From positions 131,766-195,765 of the forward strand of contig DEVL01000004.1 of the NCBI GenBank assembly GCA_002363385.1: a stretch of 64,000 nucleotides of DNA, read 5' to 3'. Shown in pieces: positions 50,429 to 59,967 of the stretch. The position numbers were made by a program, and so were the translations under genes. The stretch is from Stenotrophomonas maltophilia. Lineage in GTDB: Bacteria; Pseudomonadota; Gammaproteobacteria; Xanthomonadales; Xanthomonadaceae. The notes beneath the pieces were generated by a model. That model saw only the letters and a program-made list of their open reading frames with translations. It had not been told where the DNA came from and made no database searches. Within the stretch, counting starts at the first letter, position 1, and every line of letters starts with the position of its first letter.

Positions 50429-50455
50429 CAGAGCCGGCCAGCGGCCGGCACCACC
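50429..50455. repeat. SMAG-type palindrome
   Basis: AGAGCCGGCCAGCGGCCGGC plus ACCACC: palindromic centre of the family with a degenerate head, 90 bp before aguB. Confidence 0.6.
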
Positions 50456-50544
50456 GATGCGGGTGTTGCCCATTTAGCAGCCAGCACGCTGCGTGCACCC
50501 ATCCGCGATAAACTGCGTTTTTCCCCTTGCAGGACCGTCTCCGG

Positions 50545-51432
50545 ATGAGCTCACGCCACACCCTTTCCGTCGCCCTGATCCAGGAGCGCAACCACGGCGA
50601 TGCCGAGGCCAATCTGGCCGTCATCGAAGCGCGCGTGGCTGAAGCGGCCGCTCAGGGTGCCAAGCTGATCCTGCTGCAGGAACTGCACAACGGCGCGTAC
50701 TTCTGCCAGCACGAGTCGGTCGATGAGTTCGATCTGGCCGAGCCGATCCCGGGCCCGAGCACCGAACGGCTGGGGGCGTTGGCCAAGAAGCACGGCGTGG
50801 TGCTCGTCGGCTCGCTGTTCGAGCGTCGCGCGGCGGGGCTGTACCACAACACCGCAGTGGTCTTCGAGAAAGACGGCACCCTGCTCGGCAAGTACCGCAA
50901 GATGCACATCCCGGATGATCCGGGCTTCTACGAGAAGTTCTACTTCACCCCGGGCGATCTGGGCTTCACCCCGATCGATACCTCGGTGGGTCGTCTTGGC
51001 GTGCTGGTGTGCTGGGACCAGTGGTACCCGGAAGCGGCGCGTCTGATGGCGCTGGCCGGTGCCGAGCTGCTGCTCTATCCCACCGCGATCGGCTGGGACC
51101 CGGATGACCAGCGCGACGAACAGGGCCGCCAGCGCGATGCGTGGGTGCTGAGCCACCGCGGCCATGCGGTGGCCAACGGCGTTCCGGTGCTGAGCTGCAA
51201 CCGCGTCGGCCATGAAGCCTCGCCGCTGGGCGCGTCGGGCATCCAGTTCTGGGGCAACAGCCACGTGCTGGGCCCGCAGGGCGAGTTCATCGCCGAAGCC
51301 GGTGGCGAGCCGACGGTGCTGGTCTGCGATGTGGACCTGCAGCGCAGCGAACACGTGCGCCGCATCTGGCCGTTCCTGCGTGATCGCCGCATCGATGCAT
51401 ACGGCGATCTGCTCAAGCGCTACATCGACTGA
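50545..51432 (+). CDS. aguB: N-carbamoylputrescine amidase
   Basis: 295 residues from ATG 50545. Nitrilase-family catalytic triad: E46 (LLQELHNG), K119 (KYRKMHIPDD) and C156 (LVCWDQWYPEAAR). It hydrolyses N-carbamoylputrescine to putrescine, completing the agmatine route. The GNAT gene begins 20 bp after its stop. Confidence 0.94.
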   Translation: MSSRHTLSVALIQERNHGDAEANLAVIEARVAEAAAQGAKLILLQELHNGAYFCQHESVDEFDLAEPIPGPSTERLGALAKKHGVVLVGSLFERRAAGLYHNTAVVFEKDGTLLGKYRKMHIPDDPGFYEKFYFTPGDLGFTPIDTSVGRLGVLVCWDQWYPEAARLMALAGAELLLYPTAIGWDPDDQRDEQGRQRDAWVLSHRGHAVANGVPVLSCNRVGHEASPLGASGIQFWGNSHVLGPQGEFIAEAGGEPTVLVCDVDLQRSEHVRRIWPFLRDRRIDAYGDLLKRYID

Positions 51433-51452
51433 CCGACCAGGACACCCCCACC

Positions 51453-51983
51453 GTGACCGTGCAGCTGCGCGATGCCACCGATGCCGATATCGCGGCCATC
51501 ACCGCGATCTATGCGGTGGAAGTGACCGACTTCGTCAACACCTACGAGTACGAGATTCCGGAGGCGGCCGAAATGCGCCGCCGCATGCAGGACATCGTCG
51601 GCCGCGGCTTTCCGTACCTCGTGGCAGAGGTCGATGGCCAGGTGGCCGGCTATGCCTACGCCAATACCTATCGCGGCCGGATCGCCTACCAGTGGACCGT
51701 GGAGAACTCGGTCTATGTGGATGCGGCGTTCCAGGGCCGCGGCGTCGGCACCGCGCTGATGCAGGGCCTGATCGATGCCTGCGTCGCGCGCGGTTACCGG
51801 CAGATGGTGGCCGTGATCGGCGAGCCCACCAACACCGCCTCCATCAAACTGCACGAGCGTTTCGGTTTCCATACCGTCGGCGTTTTCCGCGGCCTCGGCC
51901 GCAAGCATGGCCGCTGGCTGGATACCGTCCAGATGCAGCGCGCGCTCGGCGATGGTGCCGACAGCGCCCCTTCGAATGAATGA
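51453..51983 (+). CDS. GNAT N-acetyltransferase (phosphinothricin/methionine-sulfone acetyltransferase-like)
   Basis: 176 residues from GTG 51453. GNAT fold with the acetyl-CoA loop FQGRGVGTAL and the family phrases EYEIPEAAEMRRRM, YRGRIAYQWTVENSVYV and GEPTNTASIKLHERFGF...GVFRGLGRKHGRWLDTVQMQ, which mark the PAT/MnaT (YncA) group. These acetylate methionine sulfoximine, phosphinothricin or similar amines. It lies between the putrescine genes and a TraB-type gene on one strand; whether it acts on a polyamine is unknown. Confidence 0.85.
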   Translation: MTVQLRDATDADIAAITAIYAVEVTDFVNTYEYEIPEAAEMRRRMQDIVGRGFPYLVAEVDGQVAGYAYANTYRGRIAYQWTVENSVYVDAAFQGRGVGTALMQGLIDACVARGYRQMVAVIGEPTNTASIKLHERFGFHTVGVFRGLGRKHGRWLDTVQMQRALGDGADSAPSNE

Positions 51984-51987
51984 TGCA

Positions 51988-53208
51988 ATGACCGATACCC
52001 TGATTGACGCCGGCGACACGTTGTTCGCTGGCCAGCCCGTCCGCATCGTCGAACGCGATGGCGTGCGCTACACCCTGCTGGGCACCGCGCACGTCTCGCA
52101 GGCCAGCGTGGAAGCGGTGGAACGTGCGATCGAAAGTGGCCGCTTCGATGCGATCGCGGTCGAGCTGGACGCGCAGCGCCTGCAGGCACTGACCGATCCG
52201 GATGCGCTGGCCAAGCTCGACCTGGTCGAAGTGATCCGCAAGGGCCGCGTGGCCCTGTTCGCTGCCAACCTGGCGTTGGCCGCCTACCAGCGCCGCCTGG
52301 CCGAACAGCTCGAAATCGAGCCGGGTGCCGAACTCAAGCGCGCGGTCACCCTGGCCAACGAACGCAACCTGCCCGTGCATCTGATCGACCGCGAGGTTGG
52401 CCTGACCTTCCGGCGTGCCTCGCAGCGCCTGGGCTTCTTCGGCAAGATCAAGCTGGTGATGGGCCTGGGCGCCGGCCTGTTCGCTTCGGAAGAAGTCGGC
52501 GAAGACGAGATCGAAAAGCTCAAGCAGGGCGACATGCTCGAAGCCAGCTTCGGCGAGTTCGCCAGCGAGAGCCCTGCCCTGTACGAAACCATCATCGGCG
52601 AGCGCGACCGATACATGGCTACGCGCCTGCGTGAAGTGCACGACCCGGCCCAGCGCGAAGTGCTGGCCGTGGTCGGTGCCGGTCATCTGGCCGGTCTGGC
52701 CAGGTACCTGGAAACCGACACCGACGCGCCGGGCCCGCTGCGCGAGTCGCTGGAAGACGTGCCGAAGAAGCGCAACATCCCGTGGATCACGCTGGCGATC
52801 CTGGCCATCGTGCTGACCGGTATCGGCGTGGGCTTCTATCGCGGTGGCCTGGGTGTCGGCAGTGAGCTGCTGGCGGTCTGGGCGATGTACACCGGCGGTC
52901 TGGCCGGCCTGGGCTGCCTGTTGGCGGGCAGCCACCCGCTGAGCATCCTGACCGCGATCGTGGTCGCGCCGTTCAAGCCGTTCCGGCTGAGCATCCCGAC
53001 CGGTGCATTCTCGGCCCTGGTGGAAGCGCGCCTGCGCAAGCCGGCCTACGAAGACTTCCTGAAGCTGCGCGACGACGCGCAGAGCGTCAAGGGCTGGTAC
53101 CGCAACCGGGTGACCCGCGTGGTGCTGACCTTCATGCTCACCAACCTGGGCAGCATGCTCGGGTTGTGGCTGACCGGGTTCCAGGTGTGGGGCAAGGTCG
53201 CGGGGTGA
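51988..53208 (+). CDS. TraB-family protein with C-terminal membrane domain
   Basis: 406 residues from ATG 51988; ATG 51976 is in the same frame and overlaps the GNAT stop. N-terminal TraB/GumN-like domain (GTAHVSQASVEAVERAIESG, FDAIAVELDAQR, VVGAGHLAGLARYL with the conserved GAGH), then three or four membrane helices (about 270-390). TraB proteins are thought to be membrane-linked metalloproteases; TraB of Enterococcus shuts down pheromone, and archaeal and eukaryal homologues exist. The role here is unknown. A strong terminator follows. Confidence 0.85.
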   Translation: MTDTLIDAGDTLFAGQPVRIVERDGVRYTLLGTAHVSQASVEAVERAIESGRFDAIAVELDAQRLQALTDPDALAKLDLVEVIRKGRVALFAANLALAAYQRRLAEQLEIEPGAELKRAVTLANERNLPVHLIDREVGLTFRRASQRLGFFGKIKLVMGLGAGLFASEEVGEDEIEKLKQGDMLEASFGEFASESPALYETIIGERDRYMATRLREVHDPAQREVLAVVGAGHLAGLARYLETDTDAPGPLRESLEDVPKKRNIPWITLAILAIVLTGIGVGFYRGGLGVGSELLAVWAMYTGGLAGLGCLLAGSHPLSILTAIVVAPFKPFRLSIPTGAFSALVEARLRKPAYEDFLKLRDDAQSVKGWYRNRVTRVVLTFMLTNLGSMLGLWLTGFQVWGKVAG

Positions 53209-53230
53209 TTCCCGCGCCGGCTGTGAATCG

Positions 53231-53257
53231 AAAGGCCACGCAATGCGTGGCCTTTTT
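53231..53257 (+). terminator. Terminator after the TraB-family gene
   Basis: AAGGCCACGC (53231-53240), AAT loop, GCGTGGCCTT (53244-53253) and a run of T's. Confidence 0.9.
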
Positions 53258-53293
53258 TGTGCCCATGGGCGCCGCGGGTAGTGCCGCCCCACG

Positions 53294-53320
53294 TGCAGAT
53301 CCACGCCCTGCGTGGATGCG
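53294..53320. repeat. SMAG-type palindrome (GATCCACGC form)
   Basis: GCAGATCCACGCCCTGCGTG plus GATGC, same variant as at 27202-27321. A GTAGTGCC head without partner lies just before it at 53279. Confidence 0.65.
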
Positions 53321-53326
53321 GTTCGC

Positions 53327-53360
53327 AAAAAAAGGGAGGCCCGCCCAACGGGCCTCCCCG
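53327..53360 (-). terminator. Terminator of the RND efflux operon
   Basis: GGGAGGCCCG (53334-53343), 5-base loop, CGGGCCTCCC (53349-53358); on the minus strand seven T's follow. It lies just past the last efflux gene. Confidence 0.9.
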
Positions 53361-53365
53361 CACCC

Positions 53366-56300
53366 TCAAATCGATTCCGCGCCCGGCTCGACTACCGGGG
53401 CAGCCACGCCTCGGCCACGCGCACGCTGGATGATCCGCGACACCGCCGTGCTCATGTCATCCAGCATGGCGTAGATGGTCGGCAGGAACAGCAGGCTGAC
53501 CACCGTGGAGAACGCCAAGCCGCCGGCGATGGCGCGGGCCATCGGGTAGTACGGCGGCCCGTTGCCCAGCAGCTGGGTATCGGTCATCGAGATCGGGATC
53601 ATCGCCAGGATCGCGGTGCCCATCGTCATCATGATCGGGCGCAGGCGCTCGCGTGAACCCTCCACCAGCGCCTGGGTCCGCCCCATGCCGCGGCGGCGCA
53701 GGTTGTTGATGTGCTCGATCATCACGATGCCGTTGTTCACCACCACGCCCATCAACACCAGGATGCCGATGAAGGACATGATCCCGAACGAGGTGCCGGT
53801 GATCCAGAACAGCCAGAACACCCCAAAGATCGAGAACAGCACGCCGCTCATGATCGCCGCCGGGAACAGCAGCGATTCGAACACCGCCGCCATCACCACG
53901 TAGATCATCACCAGCGCGATCACCAGATTGAACATCATCTGCGACATCGCCTTGTCGTCGTCGCCGTAGTCACCGCCGTCGAAGCTGAAGGTGTAGCCGG
54001 CCGGGAAGCTCATCGGCTTGAGCATCTCTTCCATCGCCTTGCGCCCTTCCGGCACGGTCACCTTCTCGGCCAGATTGGCCTTGATGGTCAACGTCGTCTG
54101 GCGGTTGGTGCGACCGATCTGCGTGGCCGAGGGTTTGATCGCCACATCGACCAGGCTCAGCAGCGGCACCGAACGACCGTCGCCGGTACGCACGGTGTAA
54201 CTGGCCAGATCTTCCGGGCTGCTCTGCTCGGCACCGGCAAAGCGCACCCAGACCGGCACTTCGCTGTCGCCGCGGCGGAACTCGCGCAGCGGCGCACCAC
54301 GCAGGGCCAGGCCGACGAAGCTGGCGACCTGCTCGGCATTGAAGCCGAACGCAGCGGCGCGCTCGCGGTCGACGTGGATGGACAGCTCGCTGCCCTTCTC
54401 ACCATTGTCGATGCGCACATCGCGGAGTTCCTTGCGCTGGGCCAGCAACGGCACGACTTCCTCGCCGATCTCCTGCAACATCTTGGTCGAGTCGCCGACC
54501 AGCTGAACCTGCACCTGGTTGTTGCCGCCGCCCCCACCTTCGCCCGAGTTGCCCACCACGTAATCGGCACGCGCCGAGCGGGGCAGCCCCTTTCGCAGTG
54601 CTTCCTGCACGGCCGGCATGTTCTTGGCATGCTCGGTATCGAAGGTCACGATCGTGCTGCTGCCTTCCTGCTCGCTGTACCAGGAATACACCTGCGTGAT
54701 GTGCAGGGCCTGGCGGTTGTCGTCCAGGTAGCGCTCCACGCGCGCCACTTCCTCGGACATCTGGCCGAAGGTGTACGCCCCCTTCCAGTTGTAGCCGATG
54801 AACACCTCGTGGCCGCCCTCGCCACCGAACATGTCGATCTTGGTGAGCTTCATCGGCACCAGGCTGATCAGCACCACCATCAGGATGCCGAACACGCTCC
54901 AGCCACGGTGCTCCAGCGTCCACTGCAGGACCTTGGCATAGCGGCGCTGCAGGCGGGCGATCACGCCCGTCTCCGAATGCACCAGCTTGGGCGTCTGCAT
55001 GCGCGCGGACAGCATCGGGATCAGGCTCACCGCGACCAGCCAGGAGGCCAGCAGCGAGACCGAGATCGTGATCGCGATCTGCGCCATGAAGATGCTGATG
55101 TTGTTGGTCTCACCGAACAGGTTCGGCACGAACACGATGCAGTGGCACAGGGTGCCGGCGCTCAACGCGATGGCCACGTTGCGGGTGCCGATGATCGAGG
55201 CCAGCCGCGGCTGGTCGGGCATGCGCTCGCGTTCCTGGTAGATGCTCTCCACCACCACCACGGCGTTGTCCACCAGCATGCCGACCGCCAGCAGCAGGCC
55301 CATCATGGTCAGGATGTTGAGGGTGACGCCGGCGAAGTACATGAAGCCCAGCGTGATCACGAAACAGATCGGGATCGCCAGGGTCACCATCAGCGTGGAC
55401 GGCCAGTGCCGCAGGAAGAAGAACAGCACCGTGACCGACAACAGCAGGCCCACCGCACCGGCTTCGGCCAGCTCCAGCAGCGAGGACGTCACCATCTTGC
55501 CCTGGTTGTCGATCACCTTGATCTGCACATCGCGCATCGAGGGCTGCTTGCGGATCGCCTCGACCTCGGCCAGCGCGGCACGCGAGACCTCGACCAGGTT
55601 GGCGCTGCGCTCCTTGAAGATGTCCAGACCCACGGCCGGGTTGCCGTCCAGGCGGCGACCGTAGTTCATGCGGGTGGGCTTGAGCCGGATCTCGGCGATG
55701 TCACCCAGGCGCAGGCCCTTCGTATCGATCACCAGGTCGCGCAGTTCCTGCAGATCGGTGATCTCGCCCACCGGCTGGATCCGCACGCGCTGGCCGTTGT
55801 CGTCGATCTGCCCGGCCGAGATCGAGAAGTTCAGCGTGCGCAGGCGGTCGCTGAGCTCGTTGATGCTCAGGTTGTGCGCGGTCAACCGGTCCGGGCTGAT
55901 CGCGATCTCCACTTCGTTCGGCGGCGCGCCGGAAATGTTGACCCGTGCCACACCCGGGATGCGCTCGATCCGCCGCTTGAACTCGCGGTCGAGCATGTCG
56001 TACGCGCCGGTCAGATCGGTGGCGCTGGCCAGGCGTACCTTCAGCACCGGATCGTCGCTACTGGACCACTTGAACACGTTGTAGCGCTGCAGGTCGTCGG
56101 GCAGATCGCTGCGGATCGCATCGATGCGCTCACGGGCATCGGAGGCCGCGATGGCGATGTCGCGGTCCCAGTCGGTGAACTCGATGAAGATGCTGGCGCC
56201 TTCGGAGGTAGCCGAGGAGCGCATGCGCTTGATCCCGGTCATCGTCGCCAGCGCTTCTTCGGTCGGCCGGATGATGTTGCGCTCGACCTCCTCCGGGGTG

Positions 56301-56461
56301 GAGCCGGTATACGGCACCTGCACGAACAGGAACGGCGCGGAGATGTCCGGCAACGCCTCCAACGGCAGGCGGAACGAGGCGATCAGGCCCACCACCGCCA
56401 ACGATACAAAACACATGATCGTGGTGATGGGCCGGCGGATGGAGAACTCGGCAATGCTCAT
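53366..56461 (-). CDS. RND efflux permease (second of two)
   Basis: 1031 residues with the RND layout: helix 1, a large periplasmic porter loop (about 30-335), helices 2-6, a second large loop (about 560-860) and the last helices. Family phrases include RPITTIMCFVSLAVVGL, GLLLAVGMLVDNAVVVVESIYQER and VLMGVVVNNGIVMIEHINNLR, with the proton-relay acidic residues in the VDN helix. It lies behind the first permease with an ATGA overlap. Best guess is a drug or detergent exporter of the HAE1 type rather than a metal exporter. Confidence 0.92.
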   Translation of the reverse strand: MSIAEFSIRRPITTIMCFVSLAVVGLIASFRLPLEALPDISAPFLFVQVPYTGSTPEEVERNIIRPTEEALATMTGIKRMRSSATSEGASIFIEFTDWDRDIAIAASDARERIDAIRSDLPDDLQRYNVFKWSSSDDPVLKVRLASATDLTGAYDMLDREFKRRIERIPGVARVNISGAPPNEVEIAISPDRLTAHNLSINELSDRLRTLNFSISAGQIDDNGQRVRIQPVGEITDLQELRDLVIDTKGLRLGDIAEIRLKPTRMNYGRRLDGNPAVGLDIFKERSANLVEVSRAALAEVEAIRKQPSMRDVQIKVIDNQGKMVTSSLLELAEAGAVGLLLSVTVLFFFLRHWPSTLMVTLAIPICFVITLGFMYFAGVTLNILTMMGLLLAVGMLVDNAVVVVESIYQERERMPDQPRLASIIGTRNVAIALSAGTLCHCIVFVPNLFGETNNISIFMAQIAITISVSLLASWLVAVSLIPMLSARMQTPKLVHSETGVIARLQRRYAKVLQWTLEHRGWSVFGILMVVLISLVPMKLTKIDMFGGEGGHEVFIGYNWKGAYTFGQMSEEVARVERYLDDNRQALHITQVYSWYSEQEGSSTIVTFDTEHAKNMPAVQEALRKGLPRSARADYVVGNSGEGGGGGNNQVQVQLVGDSTKMLQEIGEEVVPLLAQRKELRDVRIDNGEKGSELSIHVDRERAAAFGFNAEQVASFVGLALRGAPLREFRRGDSEVPVWVRFAGAEQSSPEDLASYTVRTGDGRSVPLLSLVDVAIKPSATQIGRTNRQTTLTIKANLAEKVTVPEGRKAMEEMLKPMSFPAGYTFSFDGGDYGDDDKAMSQMMFNLVIALVMIYVVMAAVFESLLFPAAIMSGVLFSIFGVFWLFWITGTSFGIMSFIGILVLMGVVVNNGIVMIEHINNLRRRGMGRTQALVEGSRERLRPIMMTMGTAILAMIPISMTDTQLLGNGPPYYPMARAIAGGLAFSTVVSLLFLPTIYAMLDDMSTAVSRIIQRARGRGVAAPVVEPGAESI

Positions 56462-59400
56462 GCCGGCTCCTGTGCAGCGTCAGGGTCCGTTTCGGACACG
56501 CGCGTCTTGAGGTGGCGGCCACGCTCGCGGTAGTAGGCATCGCCACGACGATCCAACAGGTCGTACACCACCGGGATCACCACCAGCGTCAGCAGCGTGG
56601 AGACAAGCAGGCCGCCGATCACGGTGATCGCCATCGGCGCGCGCACTTCGGCGCCCTCGCCCATCGCCACCGCCAGCGGCAGGAAGCCGAACAGCGTGCA
56701 CAGCGTGGTCATGATGATCGGGCGCAGGCGGGAACGCGCGCCTTCCACCAGCGCCTCGCGCTTGGGCACACCGGCCTCGCGCAGCTGGTTGACCTTGTCA
56801 ATCAGGATGATTGCGTTCTTGGTCACCAACCCCACCAGCAGGATCAATCCGATGAACACCACCACCGAAATCGGCTTGCCGGTCAGCATCAGCGCCAGGA
56901 TCGCGCCGACCAGGGCCAGCGGAATGGTGAACAGGATGACGAACGGGTGCAGCAGCGATTCGAACTGCGAGGCCATCACCAGGTAGACCAGGAAGATCGC
57001 CAGGCCGAAGGCGAAGATCAGCGAGCGTGCCGAATCCGCCAGCTCCTCACCCTGCCCACCGATGTGCATGCCCACACCCGCACCCAGCGGCTGCTTGGCG
57101 ACCATGTCCTGCACTTCGCGCACCGCGCCGCCCAGGTCGATGTCGCGCAGGTTGGCCGAGACCACCGCCACGCGGGTCTGGTCGGCGCGATGGATCTCGC
57201 TCGGGCCGTTGGTGGCCACCACCTCGGCCACCGAATCCAGCGTCACCGGCCGGTTGCTGCCCGGATTGACGATCAGGCGGCGGATGCTGTCCACGCTCGC
57301 CCGGTCACCTTCCTGGGCACGCACCAGCACGTCGATCTTGCGGTCGCGGAAGCTGTAGCGCGTGGCCACGTCGCCGCGCACCTTCTTGACCACCACATCG
57401 GCGATCTGCCGCGTGGTCAGGCCCAAGGCACCGGCGCGCTCCTGGTCGAAGCGGATCTGGATCTCCGGGAAGCCTTCCTCCACCGTGGATTTGACGTCGG
57501 CGTAGTGCGGGTTGTTTCGCAGCATCGCAGCCAGCGCCTTGCCCGCGGTTTCCAGCGTGGCCATGTCCTGGCCGCGCAGTTCCACTTCCAGCGGGGTGGA
57601 GAAGCTGAAGAGCGCCGGGCGGGCGAAATCGACCTGCACGCCGGGGTGCTGCTGCATCGATTCGCGCAGACGCTCGGTGATCGCCGCTTCGGTGCGGGCG
57701 TTGCCGCCACCGGCCATGACCACGGTCAGCTTGCCGATGTTTTCGCCACTCTCGGTCGGGCTGGCATCCAGGCGGGTGCCGCTGCCACTGACGCCGTACA
57801 GCGAGGCGATGCTGTCGTCCTTGGCATGGGCCAGCTGCATCTCGCGCACCAGCGCATCGGTCTGCTTCAGCGGCGTGCCGGCCGGCAGCTTGGCAGTCAT
57901 TTCAAAGCGATCCTGCGCAAGCTGCGGGATCAGATCCGCACCCAGCATCGGCACCAGGGCCATCGTGCCGACGAAGGCCAGCGCCGCCAGGCCCAGCACC
58001 TTGCCCGGGTGATGCAGCGCGCCCGGCAGCAGCTTGAGGTAGCCACGTTCGGCACCGGCGTAGGGCTTCATCGCCACATCGCTGGCCTTGCGCATCACCG
58101 GGCCGACCACGGCCACCAGGCCGCGCCAGACGCGGATCACCGACCAGGCCATCCCGAAGCAGATCCAGCGCACCAGCGTGCCCACGCCACGACGGCTGCC
58201 GGCGACCGGCTTCAGCCAGCGGCTATCCGGCTGCCACGCCGCATGCGTGGGTTCTTCCGGGAAGGCCAGCGGCGGACGGCCCTTGAGCGAGCTCAGCATC
58301 GGGATCAGGGTCATCGAGACCAGCAGCGAGATGGCGATTGCGATCGCCACGGTCAGCGCCTGGTCGCGGAACAGCTGGCCGGCGATGCCGTCCACGAACA
58401 CCAGCGGCAGGAACACCGCGATGGTGGTCAGGGTCGAGGCGACCACGGCCATGCTGACTTCGCGGGTGCCTTCAATCGCGGCCTGCAGAATGCTCAGGCC
58501 GCGCTCGCGCGCTTTGGCGATGCTCTCCAGCACCACGATGGAATCATCCACCACCAGGCCGGTAGCCAGCGCCAGGCCGCCGAGCGACATCACGTTCAAG
58601 CTCAGGCCGAGCTGGCCCATGAAGAAGAACGTGGTGATGATCGAGACCGGCAGCGACAGGCTGATCACGAATGTGCTCCAGCCGTCGCGCAGGAACAGGA
58701 AGATGATCAGGATGGCGAGGATGCCGCCGATCACCGCGTCTTTCTTGACGTCGCTGATGGCATGTTCGATGAAGCGCGACTGGTCTTCGATCGTGGTCAG
58801 TTCGGCATCGCCGGGCACCTGGCCCTTGATCTGTTCCAGACGCGCACGCAGCGCCTCGGCCGTCGAGACCGTGTTGGCATCGCCCTCCTTGTAGATCGCC
58901 AGCTCGACCGCTTCCTTGCCGCCCAGACGGATGATCGCTTCGCGTTCCTTGTAGCCCTGGCGCACGGTGGCGACATCTTTCAGCCGTACCGGCACACCAT
59001 TGGCGATGTTGGTGGAGCTGCTGCTGGACGCGCTCTGCGCCGCCGAGGCGGCGGCGATGGCGGCATCCGAGCCGGTCGACGCGGCGATGGCGAACATCTG
59101 CTGCATCGCTGCATCGGCGGCACTGCCGGTGCTGCTCTGGGTGGTCACCAGCAGGTTGCGGATGTCCTCCAGATCAGCGAACTGGTTGACGGTGCGCACC
59201 AGGTAACGCTGCGAGCCTTCCTCCAGACGACCGCCGGAGATGTTGATGTTCTCTTCCTTGAGCCGCTTGATGACGTTGTCGATCGGCAGGTTGAGCTGGG
59301 CCAGCTTCTGCTGGTCGATGTCGACCTGGATTTCATCCTCCAGACCGCCGCCAACCTTGACCGCCGCCACGCCGGTGACCGGCTCCAGTTTCTTCTTCAG

Positions 59401-59967
59401 GTCTTCATCGGCGTAGCGGCGCAGCTCGGTGAGCTGGCGCACGGCCTCGGCATCGCTGGACGGATCGGTCCTGGCCGAGATCACCAGGCGCATGATCGGC
59501 TCGGTGGACGGATTGAAGCGCAGCAGCACCGGGGACTTCGCCTCCAGCGGCAGGTTCAGCGCTTCCATCTTGTCGCGCACCTCCAGGCTGGCCTGGTCCA
59601 TGTTGGTGCCCCAGGCGAACTCGAGCACCACATCGCTCTGCCCGGTGCGCGAGATCGATTTGAGCTTGCGCAGGTTCTTGACCACGCCGACGGCCTCTTC
59701 GACCGGCTCGGTGATCAGGGTTTCGATTTCCGCCGGGGCCGCACCGGTGTACTCGGTGCGCACGGTCAGGGTCGGGTAGCTCAGGTCGGGCAGCAGGTTG
59801 ACCTTGAGATTGCCCAGCGCGATGAAGCCGAACAGCATCAGCGTGACGGTGAACATCGCGATGGTGACGCGGCGACGGGTGGCGAATTCCACCAGGCCGC
59901 CGCCTTGGGTACCCGGGCGATCGCCCTGGTGCGGATCCTTGCCGTGGTCATTGCCGGCCGCTGTCAT
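56458..59967 (-). CDS. RND efflux permease (first of two) with Ala/Ser-rich insert
   Basis: 1169 residues, unusually long. The same RND layout, with VEFATRRRVTIAMF at helix 1 and GLALATGLVVDDSIVVLESIAKARE in helix 4 (VDD rather than VDN). Two additions stand out: an Ala/Ser-rich low-complexity insert at about 282-316, in the porter domain, and a long linker (about 560-660) between the halves. Two different permeases with a single adaptor recall MdtABC, where they form a mixed trimer. Overlaps both neighbours by 4 bp. Confidence 0.92.
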   Translation of the reverse strand: MTAAGNDHGKDPHQGDRPGTQGGGLVEFATRRRVTIAMFTVTLMLFGFIALGNLKVNLLPDLSYPTLTVRTEYTGAAPAEIETLITEPVEEAVGVVKNLRKLKSISRTGQSDVVLEFAWGTNMDQASLEVRDKMEALNLPLEAKSPVLLRFNPSTEPIMRLVISARTDPSSDAEAVRQLTELRRYADEDLKKKLEPVTGVAAVKVGGGLEDEIQVDIDQQKLAQLNLPIDNVIKRLKEENINISGGRLEEGSQRYLVRTVNQFADLEDIRNLLVTTQSSTGSAADAAMQQMFAIAASTGSDAAIAAASAAQSASSSSSTNIANGVPVRLKDVATVRQGYKEREAIIRLGGKEAVELAIYKEGDANTVSTAEALRARLEQIKGQVPGDAELTTIEDQSRFIEHAISDVKKDAVIGGILAILIIFLFLRDGWSTFVISLSLPVSIITTFFFMGQLGLSLNVMSLGGLALATGLVVDDSIVVLESIAKARERGLSILQAAIEGTREVSMAVVASTLTTIAVFLPLVFVDGIAGQLFRDQALTVAIAIAISLLVSMTLIPMLSSLKGRPPLAFPEEPTHAAWQPDSRWLKPVAGSRRGVGTLVRWICFGMAWSVIRVWRGLVAVVGPVMRKASDVAMKPYAGAERGYLKLLPGALHHPGKVLGLAALAFVGTMALVPMLGADLIPQLAQDRFEMTAKLPAGTPLKQTDALVREMQLAHAKDDSIASLYGVSGSGTRLDASPTESGENIGKLTVVMAGGGNARTEAAITERLRESMQQHPGVQVDFARPALFSFSTPLEVELRGQDMATLETAGKALAAMLRNNPHYADVKSTVEEGFPEIQIRFDQERAGALGLTTRQIADVVVKKVRGDVATRYSFRDRKIDVLVRAQEGDRASVDSIRRLIVNPGSNRPVTLDSVAEVVATNGPSEIHRADQTRVAVVSANLRDIDLGGAVREVQDMVAKQPLGAGVGMHIGGQGEELADSARSLIFAFGLAIFLVYLVMASQFESLLHPFVILFTIPLALVGAILALMLTGKPISVVVFIGLILLVGLVTKNAIILIDKVNQLREAGVPKREALVEGARSRLRPIIMTTLCTLFGFLPLAVAMGEGAEVRAPMAITVIGGLLVSTLLTLVVIPVVYDLLDRRGDAYYRERGRHLKTRVSETDPDAAQEPA